Source: Hyphomicrobiaceae bacterium
GTDB taxonomy: Bacteria; Pseudomonadota; Alphaproteobacteria; Rhizobiales; Hyphomicrobiaceae
Length of the DNA stretch: 64,000 nt
Direction: 5' to 3'
NCBI GenBank assembly: GCA_023384095.1
Contig: JAHDXT010000001.1
Coordinates: 62,001 to 126,000 of the forward strand
Each line of letters opens with the position of its first letter. Positions within the stretch are counted from its first letter, which is position 1. Positions 1 to 10,574 of the stretch are shown piece after piece. The notes under the pieces were generated by a model that was not told the origin of the DNA, did no database searches, and saw only the letters and a program-made list of their open reading frames with translations. The position numbers were made by a program, and so were the translations under genes.

Positions 1-170
1 GCCTTGCGCGCGGCCGGGTCCGGCGCGCGGCTTTCCGGGATCTCGACGAGGACGAGCGGCCCCCAGCCGAGCGCGCGCCCGCTCGCCGTCACGCGGTCAC
101 GATAACGCTCGAAGAGTTGGCGCTCCGGCCCCTCCTTGAGGCGCCCGACGGCGGCGATGACGAGGCGCAT
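1..170 (-). CDS. rlmH: 23S rRNA (pseudouridine1915-N3)-methyltransferase RlmH, C-terminus cut by window edge
   Basis: Only the first 56 or so residues are in the window; the gene runs off the left edge. The visible start MRLVIAAVGRLKEGPE and the following LFERYRDR match the N-terminus of the SPOUT-class RlmH family, which methylates pseudouridine 1915 in helix 69 of 23S rRNA on assembled 70S ribosomes. The SAM-binding knot lies in the missing C-terminal part. It follows rsfS on the same strand with a gap of about 65 bases, the common alphaproteobacterial order nadD-rsfS-rlmH, so it is probably the last or near-last gene of that operon. Confidence 0.9.
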   Translation of the reverse strand, partial: MRLVIAAVGRLKEGPERQLFERYRDRVTASGRALGWGPLVLVEIPESRAPDPAARK

Positions 171-235
171 GGCCGGACCCTGCGCGGGCCCGGCCCGCGG
201 CAATCACGAGACGACTTCCAAACTCGCTCGGGTCG

Positions 236-646
236 TCAGTGCGCCGCGCTCTCCGACGGGCGCTCTGCCGACCACATCTTCTCCAGGTTGTAGAACTCGC
301 GCACTTCCGGCCGGAAGACGTGGACGATCACGTCGACGGCATCGATCAGCACCCAGTCGCGGGCTTCCATGCCCTCGACGCGGACACGGCCATGACCATG
401 CTCTTTGAGCTTGCGCTGGATCTGATCGGCGATGGCCCCGACGTGGCGGTCGGAACGGCCCGTTGCGATCAGCATGTAGTCGCCGATCGAGGATTTCCCT
501 CTGAGATCGATCACGACCACGTTCTCGGCCTTGGCTTCGTCGAGCCAGTGCGAGATCTCGGCGAGGAGAGCTTCCGAGCCCATTCCTTCGGAGACGAGCT
601 CGGCTGGAGGCGCGCCCCTGCGGGCGCCCTCAAGAGCGGTTTGCAT
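236..646 (-). CDS. rsfS: Ribosome silencing factor RsfS
   Basis: The 136-residue product carries the RsfS core: AENVVVIDLRGKSSIGDYM, then a GRSDRHV segment and ARDWVLIDAVDVIVHVF near the C-terminus. RsfS binds ribosomal protein uL14 and blocks subunit joining when nutrients are scarce. Length is typical once an N-terminal extension is allowed for. The track start at 646 gives a leader of about 21 residues; the internal Met in EGMGSEALL is an equally plausible start. It sits between nadD and rlmH. The 161-base gap to nadD is unusually wide for this operon and I see no gene in it. Confidence 0.93.
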   Translation of the reverse strand: MQTALEGARRGAPPAELVSEGMGSEALLAEISHWLDEAKAENVVVIDLRGKSSIGDYMLIATGRSDRHVGAIADQIQRKLKEHGHGRVRVEGMEARDWVLIDAVDVIVHVFRPEVREFYNLEKMWSAERPSESAAH

Positions 647-807
647 CGTGCGGTGGGTTTCCTTTCGCCATCAAGTCCCGTTCAGGGTGCTGCCCGGACC
701 GCCTGCCAAGCAGGGTCCCGGAGGCAGCCATCGTGGTCGGTCCCAGGGGGCGACCATGCCTAGAATAAGTGATTTCCCCGCCTCATTTCAATCCGCCCCG
801 CCCGATT

Positions 808-1464
808 TCATGAGCGGGGTTGCCTTGGCGCGTCCGTCCGGCGCGCGGCCCGCAGCGCCGTGGAGGACAGCGGCGACAGCGGGCCGGTGAGGAGCGTCCA
901 GGCCGGTGGGCTGAGCTCCGGCAGATCGGCCGCCCGCCGCTCGGGCACGTAGGCCCGGCGGTAGGCCAGCGCAGCCTTGGACGCCATCGCGCGATGCCGC
1001 CAGCCCGGCCGGTCCACCACGGCGACCGGCATGGTGCGCATGATCTCCCGCCAATGCTGCCAGCGGTGAAAGCCCGCCAGGTTGTCGGCGCCCATGATCC
1101 ACACGAAACGGACCCCCCGATGGCGCCGCACGAGGAAAGCCAGCGTGGCCGCCGTGTAGGGCGTGCCGAGGTCGGCCTCGAAGCCGGTCACCTTGATTCG
1201 AGCGTCGGTCGTCATGGCGCGGCAGGCCGCGATCCGGTCCTCCTGCGGCGGCAGGTCGCCCGTCTCCTTGAGGGGATTGCCCGGCGTCACCACCCACCAG
1301 AGCTGGTCGAGGTCGAGCCGCCTGAGGGCCGTGTGGCTGATCAGCACATGGCCGGAGTGGGGCGGGTTGAAGCTGCCCCCCATGACGCCGACGCGCAGAC
1401 CCGGCACGACGAGCGGCGTCCTGACTCTGACCGAGCCGAAGCGGACCGGTGCGCTCCGGCGCAT
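808..1464 (-). CDS. nadD: Nicotinate-nucleotide adenylyltransferase NadD
   Basis: NadD converts nicotinate mononucleotide and ATP to deamido-NAD in NAD synthesis. The nucleotidyltransferase signature GSFNPPHSGH (T/HxGH type) lies about 30 residues in, followed by LWWVVTPGNPLK and FVWIMGADNLAGFHRW, which are family-typical. At 218 residues it is normal length. The segment before VGVMGGSF is slightly long, so a later start is possible. It follows proA with 26 bases between them and precedes rsfS, all on the minus strand. Confidence 0.94.
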   Translation of the reverse strand: MRRSAPVRFGSVRVRTPLVVPGLRVGVMGGSFNPPHSGHVLISHTALRRLDLDQLWWVVTPGNPLKETGDLPPQEDRIAACRAMTTDARIKVTGFEADLGTPYTAATLAFLVRRHRGVRFVWIMGADNLAGFHRWQHWREIMRTMPVAVVDRPGWRHRAMASKAALAYRRAYVPERRAADLPELSPPAWTLLTGPLSPLSSTALRAARRTDAPRQPRS

Positions 1465-1490
1465 CGCTCAGCGCCTCGCGCGGGCGTGAC

Positions 1491-2783
1491 TCATGCCGGC
1501 CTCACCTGGCCGGCGCCGCGCACGGCGTACTTGAAGCTCGTGAGCTGCTCCACTCCCACAGGGCCGCGCGCGTGCAGCTTGCCCGTCGCGATGCCGATCT
1601 CGGCGCCGAACCCGAACTCGCCGCCGTCGGCGAACTGCGTCGAGGCGTTGTGCAGGACGATGGCCGAATCGACCCGCTCGAGGAAGCGCTCCGCCGCAGC
1701 CGCGGAAGCCGTGACGATGGCGTCGGTGTGCTGGGAGCCGTAGCGGGCGATATGATCGATGGCGCCGTCGACCCCCTCGACCACCTTCACCGAGATGATC
1801 GCGTCCAGATACTCGGTCGACCAGTCCTCCTCCGTGGCGGGGGTCACGCGCGGATCGGCCTGTTGCGCGGCCTCGTCGCCCCGCACCGCGCAGCCGGCAT
1901 CGATGAGCGCCCGGATCAGATCGGGCAGGACGCGGCCTGGCGCGGCCCGATCGACGAGCAGGGTCTCGGTGGCGCCGCAGACGCCCGTCCGGCGCAGCTT
2001 GGCGTTGAGGACGATCTCCCGCGCCATCTCGAGGTCGGCGTCGCGGTCGACGTAGGTATGGCAGATGCCCTCGAGGTGGGCGAGCACCGGAACCCGCGCC
2101 TCTTCCTGCACGCGCGCCACGAGGCTCTTGCCGCCGCGCGGAACGATGACGTCGATGGCGCCGTCGAGCCCCTTCAGCATGAGCCCGACCGCCTCGCGGT
2201 CAGTCGTGGGCACGAGCTGGACGGCGCTCTCCGGCAACCTTGCCGCGCGCAGCCCGTCGACCAGGCAGGAGTGAATGGCGCGGCTCGAATGCCTGCTCTC
2301 CGAGCCGCCGCGCAGGATCGACGCGTTGCCGCTTTTCAGGCACAGCGCACCGGCGTCGGCGGTCACATTGGGCCGGCTCTCGTAGACGATGCCGACGACC
2401 CCCAGCGGCACCCGCACGCGCTCGATGACGAGGCCGTTGGGCCGCTGCCATCTCGCGAGCACCGCCCCGACGGGGTCTTCGAGCCGCGCAATGCTCTCAA
2501 GGCTGAGCGCGATCGCCTCGATGCGGCCGGCGTCCAGCGCCAGCCGGTCGAGGAAGGCGTTCGGCGCCCCCTTGCCGCGCGCCGTCCCGAGGTCCGTCGC
2601 GTTGGCCTCCAGAATGGCGGCAACCGAGCCGCGGACGGCCGTCGCGGCAGCCGACAGCGCTGCGTTCCTCGTTGCCGCGGATGCGACGGCGAGCTCGCGC
2701 GCGGCCGAGCGCGCCGCGGCTCCCATGCCCCGCATCAGCTCCGCCGTGCCGGCTATCCCGGCGCTGCGCTCCGGCCTGCTCAT
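1491..2783 (-). CDS. proA: Gamma-glutamyl phosphate reductase ProA
   Basis: This is the second step of proline synthesis, NADPH-dependent reduction of gamma-glutamyl phosphate to glutamate semialdehyde. The 430-residue protein has the aldehyde-dehydrogenase fold, with [13 protein letters not shown] holding the catalytic cysteine around residue 255 and family motifs [15 protein letters not shown] and [20 protein letters not shown]. The ORF track extends the frame to 3899, but that extra part is an out-of-frame shadow of proB. The true start is MSRPERSAG, 5 bases after the proB stop, which implies co-transcription. Confidence 0.95.
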   Translation of the reverse strand: MSRPERSAGIAGTAELMRGMGAAARSAARELAVASAATRNAALSAAATAVRGSVAAILEANATDLGTARGKGAPNAFLDRLALDAGRIEAIALSLESIARLEDPVGAVLARWQRPNGLVIERVRVPLGVVGIVYESRPNVTADAGALCLKSGNASILRGGSESRHSSRAIHSCLVDGLRAARLPESAVQLVPTTDREAVGLMLKGLDGAIDVIVPRGGKSLVARVQEEARVPVLAHLEGICHTYVDRDADLEMAREIVLNAKLRRTGVCGATETLLVDRAAPGRVLPDLIRALIDAGCAVRGDEAAQQADPRVTPATEEDWSTEYLDAIISVKVVEGVDGAIDHIARYGSQHTDAIVTASAAAAERFLERVDSAIVLHNASTQFADGGEFGFGAEIGIATGKLHARGPVGVEQLTSFKYAVRGAGQVRPA

Positions 2784-2788
2784 GGCGG

Positions 2789-5526
<2,738 letters not shown>

Positions 5527-5529
5527 CTA

Positions 5530-5573
5530 CCGTCATCTCCTCGCCGCGTCGAGGCTCGTCGTCCGGGATGACG
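5530..5573. repeat. Palindromic intergenic repeat (CCGTCAT...ATGACGG ends)
   Basis: The segment begins ACCGTCATCTCC and ends CCGGGATGACGGC, giving complementary ends around a GC-rich core. The same ends bound the longer element at 18522-18677. It lies between rpmA and the acetyltransferase gene. Such elements are common in Rhizobiales intergenic DNA; function unknown. Confidence 0.55.
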
Positions 5574-5601
5574 GCACTGCAATTGAACGCATCTGAACAT
5601 C

Positions 5602-5630
5602 AAAAAAGGGAGATGGCTCGCCATCCCCCC
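5602..5630 (-). terminator. Rho-independent terminator downstream of rpmA
   Basis: Read on the minus strand, GATGGC-GA-GCCATC forms a stem flanked by a G run and a C run and is followed by six T residues. It lies 27 bases past the rpmA stop. It could end most rplU-rpmA transcripts and reduce read-through into the acetyltransferase-obg-proBA genes. Confidence 0.75.
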
Positions 5631-5656
5631 GAAGAGCCGCCGACTGCCCGCGCCGA

Positions 5657-5929
5657 CTACTCCGCGGCTTCGAGCTTGGCCGGCCGCACGGAAACGAATA
5701 TGCGACCCTTGCTCTTCGTCCGGAACTCGACCTGGCCCTCGGCCACGGCGAACAGCGTATGGTCGGTGCCCATGCCGACGTTGTCGCCGGGATGCCACTG
5801 GGTGCCGCGCTGGCGCACGATGATGTTGCCCGGCACGACCGTCTCGCCGCCGAACCGCTTCACGCCGAGCCGCTTGGAATGGGAATCGCGCCCGTTGCGC
5901 GACGACCCGCCCGCCTTCTTGTGTGCCAT
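5657..5929 (-). CDS. rpmA: 50S ribosomal protein L27 (bL27)
   Basis: The 90-residue protein starts [16 protein letters not shown] and continues [10 protein letters not shown], the near-invariant L27 N-terminus that reaches into the peptidyl-transferase centre. There is no Firmicutes-type N-terminal prepeptide. The C-terminal tail LEAAE is normal for alphaproteobacteria. It follows rplU by 31 bases on the same strand, the standard rplU-rpmA operon, and is closed by the hairpin at 5602-5630. Confidence 0.97.
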   Translation of the reverse strand: MAHKKAGGSSRNGRDSHSKRLGVKRFGGETVVPGNIIVRQRGTQWHPGDNVGMGTDHTLFAVAEGQVEFRTKSKGRIFVSVRPAKLEAAE

Positions 5930-5960
5930 GTCCGTAACCTCTTGGTCGGGTCGGCTGCCG

Positions 5961-6275
5961 TCAGGCGCCGATGATGCTGGTGATGCGGACCATCGTCAGG
6001 TCCTGCCGGTGTCCCTTCTTGCGCCGCGAGTTCTTGCGGCGGCGCTTCTTGAAAGCGATCAGCTTCGGCCCGCGCGTCTGCTCGACGAGCTCCGCCGTGA
6101 CCTTGGCGCCGGGAAGCGTCGGCGTCCCGATCCGCGGCGTCCCGTTGCCGCCGATCATCAGCACGTCCGTGAACTCCACCTGGGCCCCGGCCTCTCCGTC
6201 GAGCTTCTCGACGGTCAGCACCTCGTCGGTGGCCACACGGTACTGCTTGCCGCCTGTCTTGATGACTGCGTACAT
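5961..6275 (-). CDS. rplU: 50S ribosomal protein L21 (bL21)
   Basis: The 104-residue product [19 protein letters not shown] is an unmistakable bL21 start; the basic segment [17 protein letters not shown] near the C-terminus contacts 23S rRNA. It is the first gene of the minus-strand operon. Upstream there is a promoter-like pair at 6457-6486 and a leader of about 175 bases with a strong hairpin. Confidence 0.97.
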   Translation of the reverse strand: MYAVIKTGGKQYRVATDEVLTVEKLDGEAGAQVEFTDVLMIGGNGTPRIGTPTLPGAKVTAELVEQTRGPKLIAFKKRRRKNSRRKKGHRQDLTMVRITSIIGA

Positions 6276-6308
6276 GATGAACCCTCGTCGTATCCGCGCC
6301 CTGCGGCG

Positions 6309-6329
6309 CCGCGGGTGGTGGACCCGCGG
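6309..6329 (-). promoter_or_regulatory. Hairpin in the rplU 5' leader
   Basis: An exact 8-base inverted repeat, CCGCGGGT and ACCCGCGG with a 5-base loop, sits 33 bases upstream of the rplU start and inside its predicted transcript. L21-L27 leaders are often autoregulated in bacteria. Whether this hairpin binds L21 or attenuates transcription cannot be told from sequence. Confidence 0.5.
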
Positions 6330-6456
6330 ACTTCAACTCAACCGGCTCGCCGGACCCAGAACGGCCCATCGGAGTCGGTCTACCGGCGGGATGCCGGCGT
6401 TATGCCTCGGACAGCGCCTCTTGCGCGATGGCGCCTCAGCCATCGCGTGCGGCCGC

Positions 6457-6486
6457 ACTATCCATCGGACAGGGGCCCCAAGTCAA
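6457..6486 (-). promoter_or_regulatory. Predicted sigma-70-type promoter for rplU-rpmA
   Basis: On the minus strand TTGACT is followed after 18 bases by GATAGT, a good -35 and a fair -10 for a housekeeping alphaproteobacterial promoter. It lies about 180 bases upstream of rplU, in the gap that separates rplU from the divergent amidase gene. Confidence 0.6.
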
Positions 6487-6539
6487 TGCTGTTGCTGGCC
6501 ACGTGTGGCGCGAAGGCGGGCCGTGGTGTAGGGAACCCG

Positions 6540-7568
6540 ATGCTCGGTCGAACGACATCGCAGCCCCGACAGGATCGGGAGACGGCCCTGGTCCCCATTC
6601 CGGTGATCGACGTCGGCCCCGGCTTCCCGATGGCCACGCTGATCGCCGAGGAGGCCCGCGCGCATGCCCTGCTCGACATGGCGACGCGCCATCTGCCGCG
6701 GGCGGCGTTGCGGGGCGCCGACGCGATCTCGCGGCACTGGCTGGCGAAGTGGAACAACGCGCATCTGGACGAGATCGACGCCATCGCGGCGAGGCTCGGC
6801 CGGCCAGGAGCCTACTTCCTCTCGGTGAACTACGAATGGGGCTGCACGGTCGGCGTGAAGCCCTGCCCGGAGGCGAGGACGGCGCGGCTCGTGCGTGTGC
6901 TGGACTGGCGCACGCCGGGGCTCGGCCGCTGCGTGCTCGCGGCCAGGGTCCGCGGCGCGGCGGGGCCGTTCACGACGCTCACCTGGCCGGGCTACACGGG
7001 GATCCTGCAGGCCATGGCCCCCGGGCGCTTCGCCGCCGCGCTCAACCAGGCGCCGATGCGCATGGCCGGCGGCGGACTGCTGCCGCTCGATTGGGCCGCG
7101 AACCGGGCCCGGGTCTGGCGCATGCCGCATCCGACGCCGGCGCATCTCTTGCGCCTCGTGTTCGAGACCGCCGGGAGCTTCGCCGAGGCGAAGCGGCTCC
7201 TGAGCGAGCATCCGGTCGCCAGCCCGGCGATCTTCAGTCTCGCCGGCCTGGACGCGCGGCAGACAACGGTGATCGAGCGGACGGAAGAGGCGGCTCGTGT
7301 CCATGACGGGCCAGCCGTTGCCGCCAACCACTGGCAGGCGCCCGGCTGGCACGGCCGGCCGCGCGGCCGCGACAGCGCCGGCCGCACCCGCATGATGCAG
7401 GCGGTGGCGAGCGACCTCGATCCCCGGTTTGCATGGCTGAAGCCGCCGATCCTGAACGACCGCACCCGGCTCGCCATGGTCGCCGACGCGGCAGGGGGGA
7501 GGCTCGTCGCCCAAGGGTTCGAGGCCTACGGCCCGGCGACGCTGCCGCTCGAGCTCGCATCCGCCTGA
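6540..7568 (+). CDS. Ntn-hydrolase amidase of the acid ceramidase / choloylglycine hydrolase type
   Basis: The 342-residue product fits the linear-amide C-N hydrolase superfamily. About 100 N-terminal residues would be a propeptide; then EWGCTVGV offers Cys102 as the autoprocessing nucleophile, LVRVLDW supplies the conserved Arg and Asp, and [10 protein letters not shown] a conserved Asn. Relatives cleave N-acyl amides such as N-acylethanolamines, ceramides or penicillins; the substrate here is unknown. I see no signal peptide, so it is probably cytoplasmic. Start 6540 is chosen for the AGGGAA element upstream; 6486 is an alternative but overlaps the rplU promoter. Confidence 0.75.
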   Translation: MLGRTTSQPRQDRETALVPIPVIDVGPGFPMATLIAEEARAHALLDMATRHLPRAALRGADAISRHWLAKWNNAHLDEIDAIAARLGRPGAYFLSVNYEWGCTVGVKPCPEARTARLVRVLDWRTPGLGRCVLAARVRGAAGPFTTLTWPGYTGILQAMAPGRFAAALNQAPMRMAGGGLLPLDWAANRARVWRMPHPTPAHLLRLVFETAGSFAEAKRLLSEHPVASPAIFSLAGLDARQTTVIERTEEAARVHDGPAVAANHWQAPGWHGRPRGRDSAGRTRMMQAVASDLDPRFAWLKPPILNDRTRLAMVADAAGGRLVAQGFEAYGPATLPLELASA

Positions 7569-7678
7569 GCCCGCCGCGAAAATCCTTCAGACGCCGGCAC
7601 TTTACCCCTCGTTAGCAGCGCATTGCGCAGATTGACACGACCGAGGGCACCTCGAGCGATCTAAAGGGAGTTGTTGTC

Positions 7679-8992
7679 ATGATCAGGCGGGATTTTCTCT
7701 GGGCAGTTACCTCACTCGCGGCAGTAGGCGCTCTGCGCGGCACGGCAGCCGAGGCCAAGGAGGCGAGCATAGCCGACGGCAGAGTCGAACGAGGCGCCAC
7801 CCGCATCGCAGGGTTTCGGACCGGCGAGCTCGACTTTCAACTGATGCGATCGCTCGGCGCCACGAGCTACGGCGGGGCCGCGCCGGGCGAGATTTTCGCG
7901 GCGCGCGCGGCCGTTCAGGGCGACGACCCCTACGCCTGGCGCTCCGCCATGGCGGGGATGGGCGAGCGCGGGCTGCAAGGGGCGAGGAGCGCGCTGGACC
8001 GTGGCCACCGCATCAGCGCGCGCGATCATTTCCTGCGCGCGTCCATGTATTACCGCGCCGCGGAGTATTTCGCCGATCCGTTCGGGACGGAAGCCCTGCC
8101 CTGGGGTTTCGCGAGCCGCGACGCATTCCACGCGGCGGCAAAGCTGATGGCCCACCGCATCGAGCCGATCCAGGTGCCGTTCGAGGGCAAGTCGCTGCCC
8201 GGCTATTTCATGTCGCCCGCCGCAGGTGCTGCGCGGGGCAAGACCCTCATCGTGCTGACGGGGTTCGACGGCACCGCCGAGGAGCTCTATTTCGTGGTTG
8301 CGGCCGCTGCGCTCGAGCGCGGCTACAATATCCTCATCGCCGAGGGCCCGGGACAGGTCGGCTGCATGCGCGTCAATCCCGAGCTGAAGTTCCGCCCCGA
8401 CTACGAGAAGCCGATCGGCGCCATGATCGACGCGGCGCTGGCGCGGCCGGAGGTGGCGGCCGAGCGTCTCGCCCTCTACGGCATCAGCTTCGGCGGGCAT
8501 TTCGTCACGCGCGCAGGCGGGCACGACCCGAGGATCAAGGCGCTGGTCGTGAACTCGCCCATCATCGACCTGTTCGCCTACATGGCGGGCTTCGTCTCCC
8601 CCCAGATGGCGAACGACCCGCCGCCGGTGACGCTGGCCGACGTCGACGGCATCCCCGACGACGAGCTCCCGCGCACGGCGAAGCTCAGCTTCAAGTCCGC
8701 CTGCCGCCGCTTCGGGGTCGACAGCTTCGCCGGCTGGATGGGACGCCTGAAGGACTTCAAGTCGATCGATCGCCTCGCCGAGATCCGCTGCCCGACGCTG
8801 CCCATGGTGGGGATCGGCGAAGGGGCCGAAGCCATTGCCCAGTTCGAGCGTTACTCGGCTGCGGTGTCGGGTCCGGTCAAGCAGCGGGTCTTCGCCGCTG
8901 ACGAAGGCGCGGACATGCATTGCCAGGCGGGCAACCTGCCCCTTTCCAATGCCGTCGTCCTCGACTGGCTGGACGAGCTTTTCGACGCCTGA
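7679..8992 (+). CDS. Exported alpha/beta hydrolase (FrsA / pseudooxynicotine-hydrolase-like)
   Basis: The N-terminus MIRRDFLWAVTSLAAVGALRG looks like a twin-arginine signal, so the 437-residue enzyme is probably exported. A helical lid-type N-domain leads into an alpha/beta hydrolase core: TLIVLTGFDG as oxyanion-hole strand, LYGISFGGHF with Ser270 as nucleophile, and GADMHCQAGN with the candidate catalytic His. The layout resembles 2,6-dihydroxypseudooxynicotine hydrolase and FrsA-like proteins, which split C-C or ester bonds. Substrate unknown. AAGGGAG lies upstream of the ATG. It is isolated between the amidase and amn. Confidence 0.8.
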   Translation: MIRRDFLWAVTSLAAVGALRGTAAEAKEASIADGRVERGATRIAGFRTGELDFQLMRSLGATSYGGAAPGEIFAARAAVQGDDPYAWRSAMAGMGERGLQGARSALDRGHRISARDHFLRASMYYRAAEYFADPFGTEALPWGFASRDAFHAAAKLMAHRIEPIQVPFEGKSLPGYFMSPAAGAARGKTLIVLTGFDGTAEELYFVVAAAALERGYNILIAEGPGQVGCMRVNPELKFRPDYEKPIGAMIDAALARPEVAAERLALYGISFGGHFVTRAGGHDPRIKALVVNSPIIDLFAYMAGFVSPQMANDPPPVTLADVDGIPDDELPRTAKLSFKSACRRFGVDSFAGWMGRLKDFKSIDRLAEIRCPTLPMVGIGEGAEAIAQFERYSAAVSGPVKQRVFAADEGADMHCQAGNLPLSNAVVLDWLDELFDA

Positions 8993-9068
8993 GCGGCCAG
9001 GCTGACGACAACGCGTTCGCGCGCGGCTACGTTGGGGGAGGCCAGGACGAACCGGCAAGGCGCGGGTC

Positions 9069-10538
9069 ATGGGCAAGAGGCAGACCACCGGCCACGCACT
9101 CCCCCCCGAAGCGGCGATCGATGCGCTCGAGCACCTCTACGCCAATGCGTCAGCCGCGCTGGTGCGGGCGCTCGACCGCTATCTCGACACGCGCGAGCCG
9201 CCCACGACGAAGGAACGGGCGGCCTTCCGCTATCCGCTGCTGCGGGTGATCTACTACGGCGCCGAGGAGCCGCAGCGCACCCGCCGGGCGTTCGCCAAGT
9301 TCCAGCGGCCCGGGGTCTATGCGACCACGGTGACGCACCCGCGCCATTTCCGCGGCTACCTGCTCGAGCAGTTGAGGCCGCTGGTGGCCGAGTATGGGGC
9401 CGAGATCGAGGTCGGGGTCAGCAGCCAGGAGATCCCCTTCCCCTACACCATGGAGCGCGTCGACGAGATCGGCAGGATGGGCATCACGGCGGTCGAGCTC
9501 GCCCGCCATTTCCCGACGCCGCTGCTGTCGCTCGTCGGCGACGAGGTGGCAGACGGGGAATGGGATGCGCCCGAGGGCGAGCCACGGCCGCTGGCGCTGT
9601 TCGATGCGGTCAGGGTCGACTATTCACTGCGCCGGCTCGTGCATTACACGGGCAGCGACTGGCGCAACGTGCAGAACTGGGTCCTGCTCACCAACTATCA
9701 CCGCTACGTCGACCAGTTCGTCCACTGGGGCGTGATGCGCCTGAGCGACGGCGGGCCCTATCAGCGACTGGTCCTGCCCGGCGGCGCCGAGATCCGCCGC
9801 GGCGAGGCGCAGGATGCGGTGGAGGGCGTGATCGCGGCGAGCCCTTGGCACCGTTTCCAGATGCCGGCCTATCACCTCGTTGCGCCGGGCGGCGAGGGCG
9901 TGACGCTGGTCAACATCGGCGTCGGCCCGTCCAACGCCAAGAACATCACCGATCATCTGGCCGTGCTGCGCCCCAACTGCTGGCTGATGGTCGGCCACTG
10001 CGGCGGCCTGCGCCAGTCGCAGCAGATCGGCGACTACGTCCTCGCCCACGCCTACCTGCGCCAGGACCGCATCCTCGACACGCTGGTGCCGCCGGACGTG
10101 CCCATCCCGGCGCTGGCCGAGGTGCAGGTCGCGCTGCAGGACGCCGCCGCCATGGTCACCGGCGAGCGGGGCGATTCGCTGAAGGAACGGCTCAGAACCG
10201 GCACCGTCGTCACCAACGACGACCGCAACTGGGAGCTGCGCTACTCGCACGAGCGGCGGCGCATCAATCTCTCACGCGCCATCGCCGTCGACATGGAGAG
10301 CGGCACCATCGCCGCCAACGGCTACCGCCTGCGCGTGCCCTACGGCACGCTGCTCTGCGTCTCCGACAAGCCCCTGCATGGCGAGATCAAGCTGCCCGGC
10401 GCCGCCAACGCCTTCTACGAGGCCGCCGTCGCGCAGCATCTGGAGATCGGGCTGAAGGCGCTCGACCTCCTGCGCGAGCGCCGCGACACCCTCCACTCCC
10501 GCAAGCTGCGCTCCTTCGACGAGCCGCCGTTCAGGTGA
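9069..10538 (+). CDS. amn: AMP nucleosidase Amn
   Basis: Amn cleaves AMP to adenine and ribose 5-phosphate, regulating adenylate pools. The 489-residue product has an N-terminal Amn-specific domain (about residues 1-180, with RYPLLRVIYYGAEEPQRT and QEIPFPYTMER) and a C-terminal phosphorylase-type domain with LVNIGVGPSNAKNITDH, WLMVGHCGGLR and AIAVDMESGTIAANGYR. Length and order match the family. The adenine produced could be recycled by Apt, encoded 40 kb away in this window. It converges with the downstream PLP-enzyme gene. Confidence 0.93.
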   Translation: MGKRQTTGHALPPEAAIDALEHLYANASAALVRALDRYLDTREPPTTKERAAFRYPLLRVIYYGAEEPQRTRRAFAKFQRPGVYATTVTHPRHFRGYLLEQLRPLVAEYGAEIEVGVSSQEIPFPYTMERVDEIGRMGITAVELARHFPTPLLSLVGDEVADGEWDAPEGEPRPLALFDAVRVDYSLRRLVHYTGSDWRNVQNWVLLTNYHRYVDQFVHWGVMRLSDGGPYQRLVLPGGAEIRRGEAQDAVEGVIAASPWHRFQMPAYHLVAPGGEGVTLVNIGVGPSNAKNITDHLAVLRPNCWLMVGHCGGLRQSQQIGDYVLAHAYLRQDRILDTLVPPDVPIPALAEVQVALQDAAAMVTGERGDSLKERLRTGTVVTNDDRNWELRYSHERRRINLSRAIAVDMESGTIAANGYRLRVPYGTLLCVSDKPLHGEIKLPGAANAFYEAAVAQHLEIGLKALDLLRERRDTLHSRKLRSFDEPPFR

Positions 10539-10574
10539 AATGAAATGCTCGTTCGCTTTTGCGAGCGGCTTGCT

